Source of the DNA: Psychrilyobacter sp.
GTDB lineage: Bacteria > Fusobacteriota > Fusobacteriia > Fusobacteriales > Fusobacteriaceae
Length of the DNA stretch: 5,939 nucleotides
Direction of reading: 5' to 3'
Assembly: GCA_030621995.1 (NCBI GenBank)
Contig: JAUXGP010000113.1
Location: 1-5,939 of the forward strand
Made by a program: the position numbers and the translations under genes. Numbering within the stretch: position 1 is the first letter of the stretch; every line of letters starts with the position of its first letter. This document shows, piece by piece, positions 1 to 5,915 of this stretch. Below the pieces are notes generated by a model. That model searched no databases, was not told where the DNA came from, and worked only from the letters and a program-made list of their open reading frames with translations.

Positions 1-50
1 GTCGAAGGTAGCAGCCGCGCCATATCCGCCGGCGGGCTCCTGGGTACACC
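1..50. other. GC-rich segment unlike the rest of the window, possible junction or assembly artefact
   Basis: 35 of 50 bases are G or C, against 18 of 60 in 51-110. The segment contains a perfect 10-bp palindrome CCGCCGGCGG (26-35) and an in-frame TAG (9-11) that breaks the Mut7-C reading frame. No gene is recognisable in any frame at this length. The last few in-frame codons (GYTLY, 42-56) still resemble the family's GYDTLY, so the exact breakpoint is uncertain, between about 41 and 50. Confidence 0.6.
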
Positions 51-449
51 CTATATCAAAATTATTATTCCGATGAAGAAATTGTAGAAATAGGCTTAAA
101 AGAAGGACGGGTGATCCTCACAAGGGATAGGGGCATATTAAAAAGAAGAGTAGTAAGGTATGGTTATTTGATTAAGTCAAATGACTCGAAGGAGCAGTTA
201 AGGGAGATCTTTTTAAACTTTGATCTTTTACGAAATATTAAACCTTTTTTAAGGTGTATCAGCTGTAATGGTATAGTGGAAAGGGTAGACAAGGAAGAGA
301 TAATGGAAGAACTTCAGCCCCTTACAAGAAAATATTATAATGAATTTTTCAGGTGTACTATGTGTAAAAAAATTTATTGGAAGGGCGGGCACAGGGAAAG
401 GATGGAGGAATTTGTAGGTGATTTTTTAGATGATTTTTTTATTCCTTAG
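51..449 (+). CDS. Mut7-C-type RNase (PIN-like) domain protein with zinc ribbon, 5'-incomplete
   Basis: This is the 3' part of a Mut7-C family protein (PF01927), a PIN-like predicted RNase domain followed by a zinc ribbon. The frame reads SDEEIVEIGLKEGRVILTRD, the family's typical central stretch, with TRD supplying a likely acidic active-site residue. Counted from the first usable start in frame (GTG 111), zinc-ribbon cysteines are C49/C52 and C82/C85, and the family's terminal YWKG-H pattern follows. Full-length members are about 150 residues and begin with a conserved Asp-containing N-terminus, which is missing here. The frame stays open back to an in-frame TAG at 9-11, but bases 1-50 are compositionally foreign, so the true 5' end is lost or disrupted. 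GTG 111 lies inside the conserved domain and is unlikely to be the native start. The gene lies 50 bp upstream of, and in the same direction as, the hydrogenase genes. The family call is confident; the substrate is unknown. Confidence 0.8.
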   Translation, partial: LYQNYYSDEEIVEIGLKEGRVILTRDRGILKRRVVRYGYLIKSNDSKEQLREIFLNFDLLRNIKPFLRCISCNGIVERVDKEEIMEELQPLTRKYYNEFFRCTMCKKIYWKGGHRERMEEFVGDFLDDFFIP

Positions 450-499
450 GAAATCATAAAAAAAAAGGAGCCGATGGAGAAATATAACAAGGGGGATCT

Positions 500-2206
500 A
501 TGGAAAAATTAAAAAAAGAAGCAATGAAAAGATCATTGAAAAAATTGATAAAAAAATATTCTTTGGAAAAATCGTCAATACTTCCTATATTAAATGAATT
601 ACAGGATGAATATGGAGAGGTAGGAGAAGACTTGATGGAGGAGTTGGCTCACAGTTTGGGAATCCATCCCACAGAAATAGAGGGAGTTTATTCTTTTTAT
701 AGTTTTTTTAATAAAAAAAATGGTACACATATAATTCGTCTGTGCCAAACAATCTCATGTGATTTAAAGGGGAAGAAAAGGTTGGAAAAACAGCTGATAA
801 ATGAACTGGGGATTGATTTTGGTGAGACTACACAGGATGGATTGTTTTCGCTGGAACACTGTAATTGTCTGGGAATGTGTGACAGGGGGCCGGTTTTGAT
901 GGTGGATAAAAAACTGATCTCAAAAGTGAAACCGTCGGATATCCCCTCAATAATAAATGCCTGTAAAAATAATAATTTAGATGAAAAATTTGAAGATACG
1001 ATAATTTCAAAAGTTCAAATAGAGGGACCCTTGCTCAAAGGGAAATTTGAGGATGGAGAAGTGCTTAAAAAGGTGGTAAAAAAATCATCTGAAGATTTAT
1101 TATCGGAAATAGAGGCAGCTAACCTCAGGGGACGGGGAGGAGCAGGGTTTCCGACATTTTTTAAATGGAAACTGGCCTATAAGCAGGAGAAAACTCCTAA
1201 ATATATAGTCTGTAATGCAGATGAAGGGGAACCGGGGACATTTAAGGACAGGTATATCTTGCATAAACACTGCAGTAAGGTGATAGAGGGGATGACCATA
1301 GCTTCCCATATAATAAAAGCCGAAAAGGGATTTATCTATCTCAGAGGAGAATATTTTTATTTGAAAGAGGTCATAAAAAAAACCATAGAGGACAGGAAAA
1401 AGAATGGATTGCTGGGAAAGGATATTTTGGGGATAGAGGGATTTGATTTTGATATTGAGATAAGGATGGGGGCAGGTGCCTATATATGCGGGGAGGAAAC
1501 AGCTCTCATTGAATCTTTGGAAGGGATGAGGGGGGAGCCCAGAAACAGGCCGCCCTATCCGGTGGATACCGGTTTTTATGATAAACCTACCATAGTTAAT
1601 AATGTGGAAACTTTTTTAGACATAAATTTAATCTTTAAAAATGGTGTAGAATTTTTTAAAACATACGGGACTTCTAAATCTACAGGGACTAAATTTTTCA
1701 GTGTTTCCGGAGATTGTGAGGCTGAGGGGATATATGAACTGCCCTTTGGGATAACCATAGAAAAATTAATAGAAAAAGTAGGAGCTGAAAATATAAAAGC
1801 GGTACAGGTAGGAGGAGCAGCAGGCCGATGTGTTGCGGCAGGAGATTTTAAAAACAGGATAGCTTTTGAAGCTGTACCGACAGGAGGGTCTATCATCTTA
1901 TTTAATGAGGATAGGGATATGCTGGAAGTGGCTCAGAATTTTATGGATTTTTTTGTAGATGAAAGTTGCGGACAGTGCACCCCCTGTCGGGAGGGAAATA
2001 GAAAATTATCCAATGGATTGAAACTCCTAAAAGAAGGAAAGTGTTCTATAACATATTTAGAAGAATTGATGGATCTGGCTGAAACTATAAAAATTTCTTC
2101 CAAATGCGGACTGGGACAGTCCAGCCCGAATGCATTTATATCTATCATAGAAAATTTTAAGGATGAAATCTTAGGAAGGTTACCAAAGGAGGGAAGTGAT
2201 GAGTGA
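500..2206 (+). CDS. NAD(H)-dependent [FeFe]-hydrogenase diaphorase subunit, NuoE-NuoF fusion (HoxF/HydBC-like)
   Basis: This 568-residue cytosolic flavo-iron-sulfur protein should transfer electrons between NAD(H) and the hydrogenase encoded next. Residues 1-155 are a complete NuoE-type module: a helical N-terminus, then a thioredoxin-like [2Fe-2S] domain with ligands C82, C87, C123 and C127 (C-x4-C and CLGMC). Residues from about 185 are a NuoF module. It has the glycine-rich GRGGAGFP loop (211-218), the NADH/FMN motif DEGEPGTFKDR (241-251), GAGAYICGEETALIESLEG (324-342), and the N3-type [4Fe-4S] ligands C490, C493, C496 (CGQCTPC) and C536. The protein stops shortly after C536, so it lacks the C-terminal 2[4Fe-4S] ferredoxin domain of many HydB proteins. 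ATG 500 follows an AAGGGGG site (489-495). The gene overlaps the hydrogenase gene by 8 nt, which suggests translational coupling. HoxF, HydB+HydC and FdsB-like diaphorases share the modules; the [FeFe] partner settles the assignment. Confidence 0.95.
   Translation: MEKLKKEAMKRSLKKLIKKYSLEKSSILPILNELQDEYGEVGEDLMEELAHSLGIHPTEIEGVYSFYSFFNKKNGTHIIRLCQTISCDLKGKKRLEKQLINELGIDFGETTQDGLFSLEHCNCLGMCDRGPVLMVDKKLISKVKPSDIPSIINACKNNNLDEKFEDTIISKVQIEGPLLKGKFEDGEVLKKVVKKSSEDLLSEIEAANLRGRGGAGFPTFFKWKLAYKQEKTPKYIVCNADEGEPGTFKDRYILHKHCSKVIEGMTIASHIIKAEKGFIYLRGEYFYLKEVIKKTIEDRKKNGLLGKDILGIEGFDFDIEIRMGAGAYICGEETALIESLEGMRGEPRNRPPYPVDTGFYDKPTIVNNVETFLDINLIFKNGVEFFKTYGTSKSTGTKFFSVSGDCEAEGIYELPFGITIEKLIEKVGAENIKAVQVGGAAGRCVAAGDFKNRIAFEAVPTGGSIILFNEDRDMLEVAQNFMDFFVDESCGQCTPCREGNRKLSNGLKLLKEGKCSITYLEELMDLAETIKISSKCGLGQSSPNAFISIIENFKDEILGRLPKEGSDE
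2185..2192 (+). promoter_or_regulatory. Ribosome binding site that fixes the hydrogenase start
   Basis: AAAGGAGG sits inside the last codons of the upstream diaphorase gene. It lies 6 nt before ATG 2199 and only 3 nt before the alternative GTG 2196. This favours ATG 2199 as the start and gives an 8-nt overlap with the upstream stop (TGA 2204-2206). Confidence 0.8.
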
Positions 2207-4103
2207 ATGTAGGGCAAGCAAGGCTGAAAAAATAAGGCTGGCCTGTGAAAATAAAGAGCAGGCCTGTGAAGAAGAATTAATAAATATAATTATAGATGGA
2301 AGGGAGCGGACGGTAAAAAAAGGAACAACTATTTTGGAGGTAGCCAAATCTTTGGGGATAAAAATCCCTACTCTGTGTTATCATGAGGATCTTTGTCTTG
2401 CGGGGATATGCAGAATTTGTCTGGTAGAAGTAGTGGGGATGGAAATTCTGCAGGCATCCTGCTCCTATTCCATCGAAAGGGAGATAGAGGTGAAAACACA
2501 CAGTCATAAGATTAGAAAAGCCAGAAGACATATACTGGATCTCATGCTGGCTAACCATGTGGGAGAATGTTATTCCTGTATAAGAAACGGGAATTGCGAG
2601 CTGCAAAATCTGGCGGAGGATTACGGGATCACAGAGTACCCCTTTGGGCACCCAAATAAGACAGTAAAATCGGTGGATTGCAGCAGTATGTCTATAGTCA
2701 GGGATATGGATAAGTGTATCCTCTGCAGAAGGTGTGTAAGAAGCTGTGTAGATCTGCAGGAGGTAGGAGTTTTTGGGGTGAAAGAGCGTGGAGACAGGTG
2801 TTATATCTCTACTTTTGGAGACAGAAATATGGAGGATGTCATTTGTATTAATTGCGGGCAATGTGTAAATCGCTGTCCCACTGGTGCCCTCCATGAAAAA
2901 GACCAGACTGAGGAAGTCTGGAAGGCATTGGAAGATAAAAATAAACATGTGGTTATTCAAACGGCTCCAGCTCCCAGGGCAGGAATAGGAGAGTTATTTG
3001 GACTACCTCCCGGGAAGAGTCTGACTTTAGAAATAAATACAGGGCTGAAATATTGCGGCTTTGACAGGGTATTCGATACCTGCTTTAGTGCTGACTTGAC
3101 CATCATAGAGGAGGGGTTAGAACTTCTTTTGAGGTTGAAAAAGAATTTAACGGAGGGGGGAGATGAAGCTTTGCCGCAGTTTACGTCATGTTCTCCGGGA
3201 TGGGTAAAATATTTGGAACATTTCAATCCCAAATATATAGATAATCTGTCCACTGCCAAGAGTCCTCAGCAGATGTTTGGAAGTATTATAAAAACTTATT
3301 ATTGTGAAAAAAACAATATCGATCCAAAAGATGTGGTGACAGTAGCTCTGATGCCGTGTACAGCTAAAAAATTTGAAGCAGCCAGAGAAGAGATGTGTGA
3401 TTCAGGGTACAGGGATATAGATTATGGATTGACCACCAGGGAACTGGGAAAGATGTTCAAGGAGGTAGGATTAGATCTGCCTAACTTAGAAAAATCGGAA
3501 TTTGATGATCCCTTTGGCGGGGTAAGTGGTTCAGGAGTTATTTTCGGAGCTACAGGCGGAGTGATGGAGTCTGCCATACGAACAATCTATGAATTGGTTA
3601 CCGGGAGGGAGATAGAAACGGTATTTGATGCAGGGGAGATCAAGGTGGTACGCGGGTTTGAAAGAATAAAATATGCGGAGTTGACCATAGATAAGGTAGG
3701 AGAAGTTCCGGAGCTTTTAAAACCATATTTTGATGATTTTAATTTTTTAAAAGGGGTTACTCTGAAAGTGGCGGTGTGCCATGGGACTGCCAATGCTAAG
3801 AAGGTACTGGAAGATATAGAATCCGGTGGAAAGTTCAGTGAGTGTCATTTTATAGAATTTATGGCCTGTCCTGGGGGATGTTTGGGGGGAGGAGGCCAGC
3901 CTATACCTACAAATGAGGAGATAAGAAAGGCCAGAGCACAGGCAATCTACGGGGAAGATAAAAACTCTACCATAAAAAAATCATATAAAAACCCGGCAGT
4001 GATAGAATTATATGAAAAATTTCTAAAAGATGGTCCTGGCGGGCAGAGTGCTCATAAACTTCTCCACACCAAATATATTAAGAGGGGAAAGACATTAACT
4101 TAA
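2199..4103 (+). CDS. hydA: [FeFe]-hydrogenase catalytic subunit, M3-type modular, NAD-linked (HydA)
   Basis: This 634-residue enzyme interconverts protons and H2. Positions count from ATG 2199. A Cys-bearing extension (1-26) precedes a plant-type [2Fe-2S] domain (C60, C71, C74, C88). Next come a NuoG-like His-Cys [4Fe-4S] site (H120, C124, C127, C133) and a 2[4Fe-4S] ferredoxin domain (C173/C176/C179/C183 and C216/C219/C222/C226). The H-domain carries L1 TSCSPGW (C331, S332), L2 MPCTAKKFE (C387) and L3 EFMACPGGCLGGGGQP (C557, C561). The C-terminal small-subunit-like helical segment ends in a typical KLLHTKY tail. Proton-path residues corresponding to Clostridium pasteurianum CpI E279, E282, R286 and S319 appear to be kept (E305, E308, R312, S351). 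L1 has Ser where the textbook motif has a second Cys. There is no extra C-terminal [2Fe-2S] domain as in Thermotoga HydA. No Tat or Sec signal is visible, so the protein is cytosolic. Coupling to the NuoE-NuoF gene points to NAD(H)-linked, group A hydrogenase. Maturases HydE, HydF and HydG are not in the window. Confidence 0.96.
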   Translation: MSECRASKAEKIRLACENKEQACEEELINIIIDGRERTVKKGTTILEVAKSLGIKIPTLCYHEDLCLAGICRICLVEVVGMEILQASCSYSIEREIEVKTHSHKIRKARRHILDLMLANHVGECYSCIRNGNCELQNLAEDYGITEYPFGHPNKTVKSVDCSSMSIVRDMDKCILCRRCVRSCVDLQEVGVFGVKERGDRCYISTFGDRNMEDVICINCGQCVNRCPTGALHEKDQTEEVWKALEDKNKHVVIQTAPAPRAGIGELFGLPPGKSLTLEINTGLKYCGFDRVFDTCFSADLTIIEEGLELLLRLKKNLTEGGDEALPQFTSCSPGWVKYLEHFNPKYIDNLSTAKSPQQMFGSIIKTYYCEKNNIDPKDVVTVALMPCTAKKFEAAREEMCDSGYRDIDYGLTTRELGKMFKEVGLDLPNLEKSEFDDPFGGVSGSGVIFGATGGVMESAIRTIYELVTGREIETVFDAGEIKVVRGFERIKYAELTIDKVGEVPELLKPYFDDFNFLKGVTLKVAVCHGTANAKKVLEDIESGGKFSECHFIEFMACPGGCLGGGGQPIPTNEEIRKARAQAIYGEDKNSTIKKSYKNPAVIELYEKFLKDGPGGQSAHKLLHTKYIKRGKTLT

Positions 4104-4149
4104 AAGAGATAGCTGTCAAGTTTTTTACTTGATAGCTACCTCTTTTTTT
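4104..4149 (+). terminator. Rho-independent terminator after the hydrogenase genes
   Basis: A 17-bp stem (4104-4120 with 4128-4144), with one A-C mismatch and one G-T pair, closes a 7-nt loop of TTTTTTA and runs into seven T residues (4143-4149). It starts directly after the hydrogenase stop codon. The opposite strand shows the same hairpin followed by four T residues, so it may also stop the convergent small gene ending at 4160. Confidence 0.9.
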
Positions 4150-4159
4150 AATTTAAATT

Positions 4160-4417
4160 TTATATGAACATTTTTTTAGCTGTTGTTCCATGAATAGAGT
4201 TTAATTTTTCTAAAAATTCATCGATGATATTATTTTCAGCAATTAATTCCAATAAAATTAGACCATTCTGTGAACAAACTTGTTCATTGAGATTATGAAG
4301 ACCCAGTCGTACCTTGATATAACATCCATATTCTGTAAGGGTGTTTTGTACATGAAGAGCAGTTTCGTTCCTATTTTCTAATTTTATACCTACAATTTTA
4401 AATTCCATAAGTTCCAT
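4160..4417 (-). CDS. Small ACT/ferredoxin-fold protein, TM1266-type putative iron-only hydrogenase system regulator
   Basis: This 85-residue soluble protein has the beta-alpha-beta-beta-alpha-beta pattern expected of an ACT/NikR-C-like fold. Conserved-looking blocks are GCYIKVRLGLH (31-41), CSQNGLILLEL (48-58) and the C-terminal KKM (81-83). These resemble small proteins of the TM1266 family, found beside [FeFe]-hydrogenase genes in anaerobes and named a putative regulator; the function is not established. H41 and C48 could bind metal or an effector, but that is inference. ATG 4417 follows AGGGGG (4423-4428) with a 5-nt gap; a second in-frame ATG three codons later is less well spaced. The gene is convergent with the hydrogenase across a shared terminator and lies downstream of the DUF1576 gene on the same strand, with a 104-bp gap holding its own promoter. 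The gene call is firm; the family assignment rests on motif memory and position. Confidence 0.65.
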   Translation of the reverse strand: MELMEFKIVGIKLENRNETALHVQNTLTEYGCYIKVRLGLHNLNEQVCSQNGLILLELIAENNIIDEFLEKLNSIHGTTAKKMFI

Positions 4418-4422
4418 AACTT

Positions 4423-4428
4423 CCCCCT
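4423..4428 (-). promoter_or_regulatory. Ribosome binding site of the small ACT-like gene
   Basis: AGGGGG on the minus strand, 5 nt before ATG 4417, supports that start over the internal ATG three codons downstream. Confidence 0.65.
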
Positions 4429-4443
4429 ATAAAAAAATTATTG

Positions 4444-4478
4444 ACTGAGGTTTTGTATTAGTTCCACAAAAACTCAGT
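4444..4478 (-). promoter_or_regulatory. Leader hairpin upstream of the small ACT-like gene (possible attenuator or terminator)
   Basis: An imperfect 13-bp inverted repeat (4444-4456 with 4466-4478, one mismatch) surrounds a 9-nt loop. Read on the minus strand it is followed, after six bases, by a seven-T run (4437-4431) and then the Shine-Dalgarno site. It could end read-through transcripts from the DUF1576 gene, or act as a leader structure controlling the small gene. The gap before the T-run makes it weaker than the 4104-4149 terminator. Confidence 0.5.
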
Positions 4479-4488
4479 TATTAATATG

Positions 4489-4517
4489 AGTATAGATTAA
4501 ATATATGGAAAAAACAA
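4489..4517 (-). promoter_or_regulatory. Candidate sigma-70 promoter for the small ACT-like gene
   Basis: On the minus strand a -35 box TTGTTT (4517-4512) and a -10 box TATACT (4494-4489) are separated by exactly 17 bp. The -35 box begins five bases after the DUF1576 stop codon (4522-4524). Predicted transcription would start near 4482 and give a leader of about 65 nt that includes the hairpin. This is pattern-based only. Confidence 0.55.
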
Positions 4518-4521
4518 GAGA

Positions 4522-5841
4522 TCAATCTAAATCTTCTTCCAAATATAGATTTTTGTAAAGTTCTTGACGTTTTAAGAAATATTTATCTTTAAACTTATTT
4601 TTTCTATCTGTAAAAGTACGGATGATAGGTAATAAAACACCTGCAACTATACCGGCAGAAAAACCATTATTATATAGGTTTAACCCGCCATGAACAACAC
4701 CAATATTTCTAACCACTGACATGTGAAGCCATCCTGCAACGACACCCCAAATAGGACCGTAAACACCTGAAATTGGAGCCATAGCAGTACCAAATAGAGC
4801 TGAAAGAACTAAAACGAATTTATCTACTTCAGTGGTTGCACCGGCTAACCAAACCCCAAACAGGATAGGTGTAATATTTAGAGGGTGCTTTCCAAAGGCA
4901 GAAAAACCAACGATAGTTAAAATTCCTGCTAAGAGAGGGCCGCTCAAAGTTTCTCCTACAAGGAGGATGAAGGCGATGGAGATAAATCCATTGATTCCCA
5001 TATTGATAAATGAAAGCCCGTAGCCATATTTTTCTACAAAATCAGACTTTAAACCATCACATTTTAATACTTGTTTATAACCTTTAAAACTGTTGTTGTT
5101 GATATAGAAACCCACTGAGATCATAAGTAAAAATACCATGGAACAGGTGATCAACAGCACCAGGTGATATTTAGTGGAAATCAGCTTTTGAGGCTCGATA
5201 TCAAAATCATAAGCCTTGAGGACGGAGGTGATAACGGCACCTAAAAGTCCCCCGGTAAATCCCAAATTATAAAGGTTGAACCCTTCATGAAATGAAATCA
5301 TTTTTTTGGCCAGCGGAGTGGCGATAAATCCTATAATTATTCCTAAGATCATAGCTAAAAGATAGGCCTCCTCAAATGTATCTGAACTAAATGCCATGGC
5401 ACTGATAAATGGTGCCAATGCACTGGTAAACATGATTGTGGGTAAAACTGTTTTAAAATCTAAATGCTCAAACTTGGCATACATGATTCCGCCGAGATAG
5501 ATAGGCAGGACATTAAATATATTTTTTCCAAAGAATGAGAATCCAAAGACTGTAAAAAAAGCAGCCAGAACCAATCCGCTGATCTTTAGTTTAAAACTTT
5601 TAACCAGGATAAAGTTAAAAATAAACAAACTAAAAGCATTTAAAAATGTAGCTCCTAACCCGCCGATAACTAAGAAATCTGTTATGAGTGTCGAGGGAGA
5701 TGTAACTATATTTTTTAACCCGATAACAATATTTGTTTTGTCGACAATAACAAAGTAAGTAAAAACCGTCAGAACGGCAAGAGCCAGTGCAAGGGTTAAA
5801 TTTTTAGCTTTCCGCAGTCTCCCGCAGCTAAATTCATCCAT
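4522..5841 (-). CDS. DUF1576 family polytopic membrane protein with internal duplication
   Basis: This 439-residue protein is dominated by hydrophobic segments, probably ten or more membrane passes, and is placed in the inner membrane. The sequence matches my recollection of DUF1576 (PF07613), a family of unknown function. Two related halves are visible. VFGFSFFGKNIFNVLPIYLGGI (from about 98) pairs with IVGFSAFGKHPLNITPILFGV (from about 310), and GFNLYNLGFTGGLLGAV (187-203) pairs with GLNLYNNGFSAGIVAGV (386-402). Such repeats are common in transporters and channels, but no substrate can be named. The hydrophilic tail (411-439) is rich in Lys and acidic residues and is probably cytoplasmic, as is the short basic N-terminus (GRLRKAK). 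ATG 5841 follows AGGAGG (5849-5854) at 7 nt. The small ACT-like gene lies downstream, and no link with the hydrogenase is shown beyond proximity. A transporter role is inferred from repeats and topology only. Confidence 0.85.
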   Translation of the reverse strand: MDEFSCGRLRKAKNLTLALALAVLTVFTYFVIVDKTNIVIGLKNIVTSPSTLITDFLVIGGLGATFLNAFSLFIFNFILVKSFKLKISGLVLAAFFTVFGFSFFGKNIFNVLPIYLGGIMYAKFEHLDFKTVLPTIMFTSALAPFISAMAFSSDTFEEAYLLAMILGIIIGFIATPLAKKMISFHEGFNLYNLGFTGGLLGAVITSVLKAYDFDIEPQKLISTKYHLVLLITCSMVFLLMISVGFYINNNSFKGYKQVLKCDGLKSDFVEKYGYGLSFINMGINGFISIAFILLVGETLSGPLLAGILTIVGFSAFGKHPLNITPILFGVWLAGATTEVDKFVLVLSALFGTAMAPISGVYGPIWGVVAGWLHMSVVRNIGVVHGGLNLYNNGFSAGIVAGVLLPIIRTFTDRKNKFKDKYFLKRQELYKNLYLEEDLD

Positions 5842-5848
5842 AAAAAAT

Positions 5849-5854
5849 CCTCCT
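5849..5854 (-). promoter_or_regulatory. Ribosome binding site of the DUF1576 gene
   Basis: A perfect AGGAGG on the minus strand lies 7 nt before ATG 5841. It favours that ATG over a second ATG four bases downstream, which is out of frame. Confidence 0.75.
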
Positions 5855-5900
5855 GATAAAATACAATAAATCCCAATCTTTACAATTGGTATAGACTTAT

Positions 5901-5906
5901 ATTATA
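5901..5906 (-). promoter_or_regulatory. Possible -10 box for the DUF1576 gene
   Basis: TATAAT is read on the minus strand about 60 bp upstream of the DUF1576 start, within an AT-rich stretch. The hexamer at the right distance upstream (TATTTT, 5929-5924) is a poor -35 match, so this could be chance in AT-rich DNA. A short inverted repeat (CCAAT 5873-5877, ATTGG 5885-5889) lies just downstream in the leader. Confidence 0.4.
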
Positions 5907-5915
5907 CTTTATTTG

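Noticed and set aside
474..512. A 12-codon reading frame (ATG 474 to TAA 510-512) after AAGGAG (465-470) that overlaps the diaphorase start, a possible coupling leader peptide.
   Set aside because: The Shine-Dalgarno to ATG gap is only 3 nt, the peptide has no recognisable features, and the diaphorase has its own ribosome site, so chance is the simpler explanation.
1576..1896. An open frame on the minus strand within the NuoF region.
   Set aside because: It is antisense to conserved NuoF motifs, with no family resemblance.
2196..2198. GTG at 2196 as the hydrogenase start.
   Set aside because: ATG 2199 directly follows and has the better 6-nt spacing from AAAGGAGG; using GTG would leave only 3 nt.
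2277..2960. A long open frame on the minus strand opposite the hydrogenase gene.
   Set aside because: It has no ribosome site or recognisable domain and lies antisense to an unambiguous Fe-S protein region; it is a by-product of the real coding sequence.
2199..4103. HydA as a NuoG subunit of respiratory complex I.
   Set aside because: The N-terminal clusters match NuoG, but the downstream H-cluster motifs (TSCSPGW, MPCTAKK, EFMACPGGC) are specific to [FeFe]-hydrogenases.
4832..5023. A 63-codon plus-strand frame inside the DUF1576 gene.
   Set aside because: It is antisense to a well-supported membrane protein, with no ribosome site or domain.
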